Origin: a virus
Virus record (IMG/VR): IMGVR_UViG_3300012964_000050
Location: 1 to 27,366 of that record
Length of the DNA: 27,366 bases
Reading direction: 5' to 3' (one strand)
In this document: positions 11,375 to 19,209 of the stretch, in pieces
Numbering within the stretch: position 1 is the stretch's first letter
How the letters are laid out: the number at the start of each line of letters is the position of its first letter
Made by a program: the position numbers and the translations under genes
Notes under the pieces: generated by a model
What the model was told of the DNA's origin: nothing
Seen by the model: the letters and a program-made list of their open reading frames with translations, nothing else
Databases searched by the model: none

Positions 11375-11647
11375 ATGGGAGCGCCGCGCCAAAGCCAGTG
11401 TTCTCGGGGTCATGTCATGTCCGTCACGCGGCGAGACGGCCGGTGCGGCGAATGCAAACGGCTATGGGCCAGGGAGCACAGCCCGAGGACCGGGAGGATC
11501 GGCGCGCCCTTGCGACCGGTCTGCAAACGGGGCCATGACATGTCGGTCACGCGCCGGCGCAACGCCAGCTCCAGCTATTGCTCCGAGTGCAAGCGGCTGA
11601 ACGAGCGCGAGCGCCATAAGCGGCGCGGGAAGAAACCATGGCCCTGA
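11375..11647 (+). CDS. Tandem zinc-knuckle protein upstream of terminase
   Basis: A 90-aa, strongly basic protein starting directly after the previous stop. It contains two copies of one module: CSRGHVMSVTRRDGRCGECKR (about residues 9-29) and CKRGHDMSVTRR...YCSECKR (about 50-74). Each has Cys-x3-His spacing at the front and Cys-x2-Cys at the back, a likely zinc site of the sort seen at the N-terminus of some HNH endonucleases; no HNH core is present. The last 10 bases overlap the terminase start. It is a candidate DNA-binding packaging accessory or an unusual small terminase. Confidence 0.6.
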   Translation: MGAPRQSQCSRGHVMSVTRRDGRCGECKRLWAREHSPRTGRIGAPLRPVCKRGHDMSVTRRRNASSSYCSECKRLNERERHKRRGKKPWP

Positions 11648-13650
11648 CCCCGCGGCAGGAAATCCAGTTGAAGCTGGGCGCCAACCCGGCGCTGGCGCAC
11701 GCCTGGCTGTTTGAGGGCCGGCACCCGAACGCCGATCCGCCATTCAGGGAGCGGATGATCCTCGATTGGCACTCTCCGAAGCAGTACCTGTGCGAGATGG
11801 CGTTCCGGGGAAGCGCCAAGTCGACCACCGCCGAAGAGGGGCTGGCGATCGACGCCCTCTACTTGCGTTTCAAGTTCTGCATCGTCTTCGGCGCCAGCCT
11901 CGCCCTGGCGCAGCAGCGCGTCCATTCGATCCGCCGGGAATTCGAGAAGAACGCCCGGATAATCCAGATTTTCGGCGACATGCGCGGGCCGATCTGGGGC
12001 GACACGCGGCTCGAACTGGCGAACGGCGTGATGATCATGGCCATGGGCCGCGGGCAAGCCATGCGGGGCTCGAAGGAAGAAGACCTGCGGCCCGACCTCG
12101 TGGTGTTCGATGACATCGAGGACAAGGAAGAACTCGCCAAGGAGGACCTGCGCGAGAAGATCCAGTCCTGGGTCTTCGGGGACGTGATCCCCGGCATGGA
12201 CGATCCGGCCAAGCGCCGGGTCCGGGTGCTGTGCAACGCCTTGCACGAAGAGTGCCTGGGGATGCGGTTGAAGAAAGCCTGGGAGGCGGGGACCGGCGAC
12301 TTCGAAGTCCACGTCACGCCGATCGAGTACACCGACGACAAGGGCGAGCGCCAACCCGCATGGCCGGATCGTTACCCCCTGGACTTCATCGAGCGCGAAA
12401 AGAAGCGCATGTACAGCTTGGGCCGGGGGATCGAGTACGAAGCCGAATTCATGTGCAACCCGGTGGCGCCCGCCAGCCGGCCTTTCCGCCGTGGCATGAT
12501 GCGCGTCGTCTCTCGCGCTAAGACCTGGGAAGCGGCCTATTGCATGTTCGATCCAGCCCGAACGGTCGGGGCCAAGTCCGCGCATACCGGTTTCGCCGCC
12601 TGGTCGTGGATCGGCGGCAAGTTGGTGGTGTGGGACGCTTGGGGTAAGCAGCTCATGCCGGACCAGATCATCGATTCGATGTTCTCCGTCCAAACCGCCC
12701 TGCATCCGGTCCACATGGGTTTCGAGGAAGACGGCTTGAACCAATGGGCGCTCCAGCCGATCCGCACCGAGATGGTGCGCCGTGGCGAAGCGCTGCCCTT
12801 GCGGCCGGAGAAGGCGCCCCGGTCGAAGAACGACTTCATCAAGGGCCTGCAACTCTATTTCGAGAACAACCAAGTCGAATTCGCCAAGGAATTGCCTGAT
12901 CTCGCCGAAGCCCTGGTGAATTTTCCCACCGGCAAGATCGACGCGCCAAACGCCCTGGCCTATGCCTTGAAGTTGCGCCCCGGCGCGCCGTTCTACGAGA
13001 GCTTTGGAGCCCGCCATGTCACGGATACCATCGCCCCGGTTCAAGGCCGCCCTGTGTGGCTATGCCTCAATGCCACCCGAGGTTTGCTTACCGGAATCGT
13101 TCTTCAGGTCTTTGACGGCTGCATCCGCATCTTTGCTGATGTCGTCCGTGAGGGCGACCCGCAGATCGTCCTCCCCGGAGCCATCGCCGATCTCCAGGTC
13201 GAACTCGGAAAGCCCGTCCAGCTTGTCGCCGGACCCCAGCACTTCGACCGCTACAACAACGTCGGGCTCCAGCAGGCTGCTGCACGCATTCCTAAAGAGA
13301 TCAGAGCGGCAACGGCGCCGGCTCGCGGCCGCAAGCTGCTGAGCGACCTTCTGGAGCGCGAGCGCGCCGGAATGCCCATGCTGCTGGTTTCCTCGCACGC
13401 CCCTTGGACATCCAACGCCCTGGCGGGCGGATACGCCCGAGCCCTGAAGGACCACGGCATGTACTCCGACGACGCGCAGGAAGGCGTCTACAAGGTCCTG
13501 ATGGAGGGCCTGGAGAGTTTCGTCGGGCTGCTGGACCTGGGTTTGGACGAAGGTTACGGCCATGGTAGCTTGAACGCGACCACGCCGGACGGTCGGCCTT
13601 ACCAGTCGATCCTGGGCGGTGCTCCCGCGGTGCGGGAACTGAAACGCTAG
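11638..13650 (+). CDS. terL: Terminase large subunit with extended C-terminus
   Basis: A 670-aa DNA-packaging motor. The ATPase domain has Walker A-like FRGSAKST (residues 56-63), the CIVFGASLALAQQR strand-helix, and Walker B LVVFDDIED (154-162). The RNase H-like nuclease domain has Asp305 in CMFDPART, Glu363/364 in GFEEDGLNQW and Asp435 in KIDAPNALAYAL, the usual acidic trio. The protein is about 150-200 residues longer than common large terminases. The extra part (about 460-670) shows a strand pattern like the nuclease domain but with Asn in place of the first Asp; see findings. The ATG at 11638 overlaps the zinc-knuckle gene. No clear small terminase gene precedes it. Confidence 0.92.
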   Translation: MALTPRQEIQLKLGANPALAHAWLFEGRHPNADPPFRERMILDWHSPKQYLCEMAFRGSAKSTTAEEGLAIDALYLRFKFCIVFGASLALAQQRVHSIRREFEKNARIIQIFGDMRGPIWGDTRLELANGVMIMAMGRGQAMRGSKEEDLRPDLVVFDDIEDKEELAKEDLREKIQSWVFGDVIPGMDDPAKRRVRVLCNALHEECLGMRLKKAWEAGTGDFEVHVTPIEYTDDKGERQPAWPDRYPLDFIEREKKRMYSLGRGIEYEAEFMCNPVAPASRPFRRGMMRVVSRAKTWEAAYCMFDPARTVGAKSAHTGFAAWSWIGGKLVVWDAWGKQLMPDQIIDSMFSVQTALHPVHMGFEEDGLNQWALQPIRTEMVRRGEALPLRPEKAPRSKNDFIKGLQLYFENNQVEFAKELPDLAEALVNFPTGKIDAPNALAYALKLRPGAPFYESFGARHVTDTIAPVQGRPVWLCLNATRGLLTGIVLQVFDGCIRIFADVVREGDPQIVLPGAIADLQVELGKPVQLVAGPQHFDRYNNVGLQQAAARIPKEIRAATAPARGRKLLSDLLERERAGMPMLLVSSHAPWTSNALAGGYARALKDHGMYSDDAQEGVYKVLMEGLESFVGLLDLGLDEGYGHGSLNATTPDGRPYQSILGGAPAVRELKR

Positions 13651-13660
13651 GGGATCGCCT

Positions 13661-15748
13661 TTGGCCCGCAAGAAGCTCACTCGCGACACGGAACTCGGCA
13701 CGCGCGAAAAGATCAAGGAGCGCTTGCTGGAACTCTTCAAGGATGTGGAGAAGGGATTTACCGATCAACGTGATCGGGCGGACCAGATTCTGTGCAATTG
13801 GGATATGTACAACTGCGTCCTGGGCGAGAAGCAATTCTACAACGGCAATTCCAAGATATACGTGCCCTTCGTTCGCGATGCGATAGACGCGCGGGTTACT
13901 AGATTCTCCAATCAGCTTTTTCCGCAATCCGGCCGCTACGTCGAAGTCACGACGATGGAGGCCGACCAGCCGCAGGCGATGCAAGCCCTGCTGGAGCACT
14001 ACGTTCGGCGCTGTAAGATACGCACCGACGTCGTGCCGCCGCTGCTGCGGAACGGCGACATGGAGGGCCAGTACACGATTTACGTCACATGGGCCGAGAC
14101 GGAGCGCCAGGTCACTTACAAGAAGTGGACCCAGCCCGAAACGGACGGGATGGAGAACGAGGCCGCCGAGCCGGTGGAGGACGTCAAGGACGAAACGATC
14201 GTCGATGCGCGGCCGGATGTGGAATTGATCTCGGACACCGACTTCTCGGTCATCCCCGCCACCGCCTACAGCATCCCGCAAGCCTTGGCGGTCGGGGGCG
14301 CCGCCACGATCATCCGGCGCTGGACCAAGGCCCGGATCAAGAAGGCGATCAAGGACGGGGATATCATCGAGGAAGAAGGCGAAGTCCTGCTGAAGCGCAT
14401 GGACGAAGCCCGCACCGAAGCCAAGACGGATATCGCCAAGGAGCAGGCCGACAACGCCGGTATCAAGGCTGGCGGCAAGTATGCGCTGATCTACGAGACC
14501 TGGACCATGATCAAGGTCGAGGACGATATGCGTATGTGTCGGATATTCTATGGCGGCGAAAAGCAGATCCTGGGCTGCAAACAGAATCCCTTCTGGCACG
14601 GTATGTGCCCGGTCCTGTCGATCCCGGCGCCCAAGATCAGCGGTGTGTTCAAGGGGACCGCCAAGGTGCAGGCTGTCGAAGACCTTCAGATTTTCGCCAA
14701 CGACACGATCAACGAGGGCGCGGATACCGCGCACTTCTCGGCTATGCCGATCGTGATGACTGATCCGGTGCACAACCCTCGCATCGAGACCATGGTGCTG
14801 GGCCTGGGCGCGGTATGGCCGACATCGCCGAAGGATACGCAGATCGTCGAGTTTCCCGATCTATGGCGTTCGGCGCTGGAGCGCGCCGCGGCGATCCAGA
14901 ACCAGATTTTCCAATCCCTCAGTGTCAACCCGTCGATGATCCCGCAAGGCACCGGCGGGCCGGGCAAGAAGCGAAACCAGGCCGAGATTGCTAACGAACA
15001 GGCGGTGGACCTGTTGACCACCGCCGACGCCGTAACCCTCGTCGAAGAGGGTATCCTGACCCCGATGATCCAGATGTTCGCCTGGCTGGACCAGCAATAC
15101 CGGGACGCCGATCTGACCATTCGGACCTATGGCCCGATGGGCGAGGAAGCCAATATGCAGGTGATCCCGCCGATCCAGATGGACCACCGCTATGAGTATC
15201 GTTGGTATGGCGTCGAAGTCACCCGCACGACCCAGGCGATCCAGCAGCAGATCGCCATGCTCAACGTCGCCAAGTCGATCCCGCCGCAGATGTACCCGGA
15301 ATACGATCTCGACGTGGCGCCGTTCATGGTCCAGATGTTCGAGAACGCCATGGGGCCGCGTCTCGCGGCGCTGACGTTCAAGAAGAAAAAGAAAATCTCC
15401 GTCGATCCGATCATCGAGAACGAGATGATGGAAGCGGGATATGCCGTGCCGGTGCATCCGGTCGACGACGACCTGGAACACATGAGCGCACACATGTTCG
15501 GGGTCCAGGCCGCCGGCGGGGAAGACCCCCTTGGGGTGTGGCGCGATCACATGATGAAGCACCAGGCCCAGATGCAGCAGAAAGCGCTGATGGAACAACA
15601 GCAGGCGCAAGGCAATCCGGGTTCACAAGGTGGTCCCAAACCGGGCGGGCAACCGGGAACCCAACGTGGGGTCAAGGGGCCGCCCGGCGCTATTCACGCC
15701 GACCAGATGGCGGCGGCTGGCAGCCCAGGTATGCCGCGCAAGACTTGA
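13661..15748 (+). CDS. Portal protein
   Basis: A 695-aa portal, forming the dodecameric ring through which DNA enters the head. The start is TTG at 13661, preceded by AGGGGA at a normal distance, giving MARKKLTRDTELGTREKIKERLLELF. Typical podovirus-portal segments are NGNSKIYVPFVRDAIDARVTR (residues 61-81, containing the entry strand-helix), FSNQLFP, a long helical stem region (about 400-480), and a helical barrel-like C-terminal part. The tail (about 620-695) is low-complexity, Gln-rich then Gly/Pro-rich (GGPKPGGQPG). It follows terL by 10 bases and precedes the scaffold gene. Confidence 0.88.
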   Translation: MARKKLTRDTELGTREKIKERLLELFKDVEKGFTDQRDRADQILCNWDMYNCVLGEKQFYNGNSKIYVPFVRDAIDARVTRFSNQLFPQSGRYVEVTTMEADQPQAMQALLEHYVRRCKIRTDVVPPLLRNGDMEGQYTIYVTWAETERQVTYKKWTQPETDGMENEAAEPVEDVKDETIVDARPDVELISDTDFSVIPATAYSIPQALAVGGAATIIRRWTKARIKKAIKDGDIIEEEGEVLLKRMDEARTEAKTDIAKEQADNAGIKAGGKYALIYETWTMIKVEDDMRMCRIFYGGEKQILGCKQNPFWHGMCPVLSIPAPKISGVFKGTAKVQAVEDLQIFANDTINEGADTAHFSAMPIVMTDPVHNPRIETMVLGLGAVWPTSPKDTQIVEFPDLWRSALERAAAIQNQIFQSLSVNPSMIPQGTGGPGKKRNQAEIANEQAVDLLTTADAVTLVEEGILTPMIQMFAWLDQQYRDADLTIRTYGPMGEEANMQVIPPIQMDHRYEYRWYGVEVTRTTQAIQQQIAMLNVAKSIPPQMYPEYDLDVAPFMVQMFENAMGPRLAALTFKKKKKISVDPIIENEMMEAGYAVPVHPVDDDLEHMSAHMFGVQAAGGEDPLGVWRDHMMKHQAQMQQKALMEQQQAQGNPGSQGGPKPGGQPGTQRGVKGPPGAIHADQMAAAGSPGMPRKT

Positions 15749-15750
15749 AT

Positions 15751-15780
15751 TTGACAAAACCCTAAATGTGATTGCATTCT
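15751..15780 (+). promoter_or_regulatory. Possible promoter before the scaffold and capsid genes
   Basis: Consensus TTGACA (15751-15756) lies 2 bases after the portal stop, with CATTCT 18 bases downstream as a weak -10. The stretch is AT-rich against a GC-rich background. A small dyad GTGGG/CCCAC (15822-15836) precedes the scaffold ribosome-binding site. An extra promoter here would boost scaffold and capsid expression. Confidence 0.4.
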
Positions 15781-15847
15781 TCGCGCAGCGACTGGCGACC
15801 GATAGCCGCCAAACCTGAGTTGTGGGCGATACCCACTAGGAGAGTCC

Positions 15848-16633
15848 ATGCACCCGTTCCGATTCGCGATGCTTCGCGGCCCGACGATTGCCCGTGCTCC
15901 AGAAAATGACGAAGGCTTTGACCTCGATCTCGATCTGGACGCCGATGACGCCGAACCCGACGAGCCCGACGAGGACACGGAAGAGGACGAAGAGCCGGAC
16001 GAACCCGACGAGGGCGACGAACCGGACGATGAGCCGGAACAGCGGGCCGCTCCGACACGCAAGCCTTTTGCCCAGCGTGTCGAGGAAGTCGCTGACCGCA
16101 GGGTTCGCGAACGCACTCAGGAGCTGGAGCGCCAGATCCGCGAGTTGCGCCAGAACCAAGCGCCGGCCCAGCCCCGCGAAACTCCCGAGCAGTTTCAGCA
16201 GCGCCTCGCGCAAATGGAGCCTTGGGAGCGCACCGAGTACCTTCGGCAGCAGGACGCCAATTTCCTTCAGCAGCGGCTGAATCAGATCGAGTTCAATAGC
16301 AAGGACTCGGCGGATCGCACCGCATACGAAGCGCTTTCAACGCGCGAACCCGTAGCGGCCAAGCTGAAGGCGGATGTCGAAGCCAGGCTTCAGGAGATGC
16401 GCGCGAACGGCATGGACGCCCCGCGCGAAACGATCCTGAAATTCTTGATCGGTGAGCGGGCCCTGGCGAACAAGACGCGAGCGACGAACCGGACCAGCAA
16501 GGCCGCCGCCGCTCGCCGCGAAGCACAGACCGCGCGCCCGTCTTCGGGTCGCGGCGACACTCCCGCCGGCGACCGCCGGCAATCGAACGACCGGGCGGCG
16601 CGATCGCGGCGCCTGGCTGACACGCCACTCTGA
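15848..16633 (+). CDS. Capsid scaffolding protein
   Basis: A 261-aa protein with AGGAGA 4-5 bases before the ATG. Residues 21-62 are almost all Asp, Glu and Pro. Residues 75-210 are charged helix (VEEVADRRVRERTQELERQI and onward), and the last 45 residues are basic and disordered. An acidic N-terminus, a long coiled helix and a basic C-terminus that binds the coat is the usual scaffold design, and the place between portal and coat is the usual scaffold position. Scaffolds are too divergent for firm sequence assignment, so this rests on composition and context. Confidence 0.75.
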   Translation: MHPFRFAMLRGPTIARAPENDEGFDLDLDLDADDAEPDEPDEDTEEDEEPDEPDEGDEPDDEPEQRAAPTRKPFAQRVEEVADRRVRERTQELERQIRELRQNQAPAQPRETPEQFQQRLAQMEPWERTEYLRQQDANFLQQRLNQIEFNSKDSADRTAYEALSTREPVAAKLKADVEARLQEMRANGMDAPRETILKFLIGERALANKTRATNRTSKAAAARREAQTARPSSGRGDTPAGDRRQSNDRAARSRRLADTPL

Positions 16634-16640
16634 CGGGGCG

Positions 16641-16666
16641 ATCGCTCCGTCTAAACACGGAGCGAT
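16641..16666 (+). promoter_or_regulatory. Perfect 10-bp hairpin covering the capsid ribosome-binding site
   Basis: ATCGCTCCGT (16641-16650) pairs exactly with ACGGAGCGAT (16657-16666) around CTAAAC. The 3' arm contains the GGAG that serves as ribosome-binding site for the capsid ATG at 16670, so the closed hairpin would hide it. It could be a translational switch, an RNase processing site or a mRNA stabiliser. Confidence 0.75.
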
Positions 16667-16669
16667 TTG

Positions 16670-18022
16670 ATGGCTACCAATTCGGCCTCGCAGTTCTCTG
16701 CGGACATCGAAGGCTATATCGCCGACGAGACCTTGCCGCTCGCGCGGCGTCAGCTCGTAGCCTACCAGTTCGGCGATCCCGCCGAGCTGCCGAAAGGCCG
16801 TGGTACCAACTACGTCGCCACCCGGTACAACCGCCTGCCGCTGCCGTTCGCTCCGATTTCGGAAGGCGTCCCGCCGATCGGTGAGACCATGACGATGAGC
16901 CAGGTCGTCGGCACCGCTCTGCAATATGGCGATAAGGTAACGATCACCGACGTCGCCGAATTGACCATCAAGCATCCGCTGTTCAAGGAAGCGATGAAAC
17001 TGGTCGCCCTGCAACTGGCGGAGACCTTCGAGCGGAACACTTTCAACGCTCTGATGGCCGGTACGCAGGTCAACTACGTTAACAGCCGTGGTTCCCGCGG
17101 TTCGCTCCAGGCTGGTGACGTGCTCGACGGTCAGACCGTGATCCGCACCGACGCCGCGCTCGAAACCCTGGGCGCGCCGCGCTTCATGGGCGACGAGCAG
17201 ACCGACACCAAGATCGACGCCGGCAAGCCTTCGTCCGCTTCGTCCGACCCGCGCGGAATGCCGCACTATGTCGCGATCATGCACACCCTGGTCGTCGCCG
17301 ACTTCCGGCAGCAGTCGGACGTCAAGCTGGCGTGGACCTACTCGGACCTGAACCGCCTCTACAACTACGAGGCCGGCGAATGGTCGGGCATCCGTTTCTG
17401 CAAGACCAACATGGTTCCGACCTTCACGGGATCGACTCAATCGGCCGGCACCGCCGGCACCGCCGGCAGTCTCGCCGGGTCCCCGACGAACTACTACGTC
17501 ATCGTCACCGCGTCCGATACGCAGAACCAGTACGAGAGCCGTATCTATTCGGTCTCGAACGCGATCAGCGTGACCGGGCCGAACGGCTCTATCTCCGTGA
17601 CCTTGCCGGCTCTGTCGGGCTACACCTTCAATATCTACGTCGGCACGACCACCAGCCCGGCCAACCTTGGCCTGTGCGCGTCTGGACCGACGTCAGGCCC
17701 GCTTGCTGGCCAGGCTACGCAGCTTGCCGCCAATCAGACGGTGGTAATCACCGCCCTGGGCGTCGCTCAGGTGCCCCCGGCCTACCCCGGCAATACGTCC
17801 GGCCTGACGGTTTATCCGACCTTTGTCATGGGCCGCGGCGCCTATGCCCAGGTCGTGCTGGACAACGCCAAGTTCAGCTACCTGAAGGACGCCGACAAGT
17901 CCGACCCGCTGAACCAGCTTCGGGTCATTGGCTGGAAAGCGTTCTACGGCACGATGCTGACGAACACTCAGTTCTTCGCCCGCATCGAAAGTGTGTCCAG
18001 CTACAGCGCCACCTTCGGCTAA
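16670..18022 (+). CDS. Major capsid protein, N4-gp56 family
   Basis: A 450-aa coat protein; the ATG at 16670 is preferred over the TTG immediately before it. The N-terminus (ADIEGYIADETLPLARRQLVAYQFGDPAELPKG) and the segments KGRGTNYVATRYNRLPLP, DKVTITDVAELTIKHPLFKEAMKLVALQLAE and ETFERNTFNALMAG are typical of the N4-gp56 HK97-fold coat family. GMPHYVAIMHTLVVADFRQ and GRGAYAQVVL...DPLNQLRVIGWKAFYG complete it. Between about residues 253 and 380 lies a Gly/Ser/Thr-rich beta domain that looks inserted, resembling an Ig or fibronectin module, probably exposed on the capsid surface. It is flanked by hairpins on both sides. Confidence 0.92.
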   Translation: MATNSASQFSADIEGYIADETLPLARRQLVAYQFGDPAELPKGRGTNYVATRYNRLPLPFAPISEGVPPIGETMTMSQVVGTALQYGDKVTITDVAELTIKHPLFKEAMKLVALQLAETFERNTFNALMAGTQVNYVNSRGSRGSLQAGDVLDGQTVIRTDAALETLGAPRFMGDEQTDTKIDAGKPSSASSDPRGMPHYVAIMHTLVVADFRQQSDVKLAWTYSDLNRLYNYEAGEWSGIRFCKTNMVPTFTGSTQSAGTAGTAGSLAGSPTNYYVIVTASDTQNQYESRIYSVSNAISVTGPNGSISVTLPALSGYTFNIYVGTTTSPANLGLCASGPTSGPLAGQATQLAANQTVVITALGVAQVPPAYPGNTSGLTVYPTFVMGRGAYAQVVLDNAKFSYLKDADKSDPLNQLRVIGWKAFYGTMLTNTQFFARIESVSSYSATFG

Positions 18023-18040
18023 GGCTGAAGTTCTCGGTTA

Positions 18041-18062
18041 GCCGCCGGCTTCGGCCGGCGGC
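18041..18062 (+). terminator. UUCG-tetraloop hairpin after the capsid gene
   Basis: GCCGCCGGC (18041-18049) and GCCGGCGGC (18054-18062) form a perfect 9-bp stem closed by the very stable cUUCGg tetraloop. CTTCCC follows rather than a U-run, so termination would be partial at most. A leaky terminator or 3' mRNA stabiliser just after the coat gene would raise coat protein levels over downstream genes, as in many podoviruses. Confidence 0.65.
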
Positions 18063-18091
18063 CTTCCCAGACTTTCACCAGGAGAGCCCAA

Positions 18092-18337
18092 ATGGCTTAC
18101 GCGGTTCGTGCAATTCTCGATGTCTATTGGATTGGCGACGGGACCGGCCAGATGTCCGTTCCCTCAGCCCAGAAGATGCGCCTGATCGAGACGGCCAACG
18201 TGCCTGTCCCCGGCGGCGATGCGCCGTCGCAGGCCAACTTCAACACCGCCATCACCGGCACAGTCACAACCGATCTGGAAGCGCTGATCGCCGCCAACCT
18301 GACGGCGATCCAGGGCTGGGCGACCGGGGGTAACTGA
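18092..18337 (+). CDS. Small virion-region protein, 81 aa
   Basis: A clear AGGAGA ribosome-binding site precedes the ATG. The protein starts MAYAVRAILDVYWIGDGTGQM and continues with MRLIETANVPVPGGD and ALIAANLTAIQGWATGGN. No family was recognised. Position directly after the coat gene suggests a capsid decoration or head-completion protein. Confidence 0.65.
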   Translation: MAYAVRAILDVYWIGDGTGQMSVPSAQKMRLIETANVPVPGGDAPSQANFNTAITGTVTTDLEALIAANLTAIQGWATGGN

Positions 18338-18339
18338 CC

Positions 18340-18642
18340 GTGGCGACCAAGACCCTGGGCACCAACGCCAACAACAGCCTGACCGCCGTCCAGTGTCTAA
18401 CGAATGGCGGCAACGGGCTGGCGGACGCCGATATCGCGACCATTGCCAGCGGGATCAAGGACGACTTGAACCCCGCGCATCCGGTTCTGGCGGGCGCCTT
18501 CAGCAAGGACGGACTATTGTTCATCCCGCGCCGCGGCTTCCTGCAACTCCAGACCGGCGACGTGGTTGCGACCGATGGCTTCGGCAATGTCATCCTGGTG
18601 ACGTCTTACAGCATCACCAACGGCCCTTGGCATCTGGCTTGA
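18340..18642 (+). CDS. Small virion-region protein, 100 aa
   Basis: GTG start at 18340, 2 bases after the preceding stop, with GGGGG upstream. The protein has SLTAVQCLTNGGNGLADADIATIASGI followed by a strand-rich half: GLLFIPRRGFLQLQTGDVVATD, then FGNVILVTSYSI. That half looks like a small beta domain of the kind found in capsid-stabilising proteins. Assignment as a minor head protein is by position. Confidence 0.65.
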   Translation: MATKTLGTNANNSLTAVQCLTNGGNGLADADIATIASGIKDDLNPAHPVLAGAFSKDGLLFIPRRGFLQLQTGDVVATDGFGNVILVTSYSITNGPWHLA

Positions 18643-18690
18643 TCTGCGTCTAAGGTCACTGCTCCTGAAAGCCCAGCTTGAGAGGCGCAC

Positions 18691-19209
18691 ATGGCGGAAG
18701 ACGCCAACGACGAAGCCGACTTCCTTGGTCTGACTGGTGAAGACGGCGCCGAAGTCCGGTTGCATCCCATCCTGTCCAACGCGCAGGTTCTGGAGGCCCG
18801 CGCGAAAGCGCGATCGAAGATCGAAAAAGAACGCGTCGCGACCGCCATGAAATCGGTGGAGGACGAGGAAACCCGTCGTCTGCGGCGCGAAGAAGGTCTC
18901 ACCGCGCGTACCGGCGTTTCGCACGCCGACGAGATCGTCTCGATCACCATGGACTTGGCGCCGTATCAGCCCTACCTGAACCTGGGTGATATAATCGATG
19001 GCCAGCGGTACTGGCACGGTTACACCTATCAGGTGCCACGGCACGTCGCTGACACCCTGCGGGAGTTGATGGCGCGCGGCTGGGCGCACCAGCACGAGAC
19101 CGAAGGCAAGGACCTTCTTCAGCACTACCAGAACGCCCGTGACACAGTGATCAGCGCTGTCAGCGGCACTCAGAACGCGCCGAAACGGCCTGATGCGGCG
19201 GTGCACTGA
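18691..19209 (+). CDS. Virion-region protein, 172 aa, unknown function
   Basis: An AGAGG ribosome-binding site precedes the ATG. Residues 28-70 are a charged helix (ILSNAQVLEARAKARSKIEKERVATAMK), followed by SHADEIVSITMDLAPYQPYLNLGDIIDGQRYWHGYTYQVPRH and a helical C-terminal part (DTLRELMARGWAHQHE). The YWHG.TY.VP segment suggests a conserved domain found in other podovirus structural modules, but no name can be given. It overlaps the next gene by TGATG. Confidence 0.65.
   Translation: MAEDANDEADFLGLTGEDGAEVRLHPILSNAQVLEARAKARSKIEKERVATAMKSVEDEETRRLRREEGLTARTGVSHADEIVSITMDLAPYQPYLNLGDIIDGQRYWHGYTYQVPRHVADTLRELMARGWAHQHETEGKDLLQHYQNARDTVISAVSGTQNAPKRPDAAVH

Noticed and set aside
11575-14773. 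Very long minus-strand open frames (about 490 codons each) opposite terL and the portal gene
   Set aside because: They are antisense shadows of GC-rich genes: Arg/Gly/Leu/His-rich, no ribosome-binding sites, no recognisable domains.
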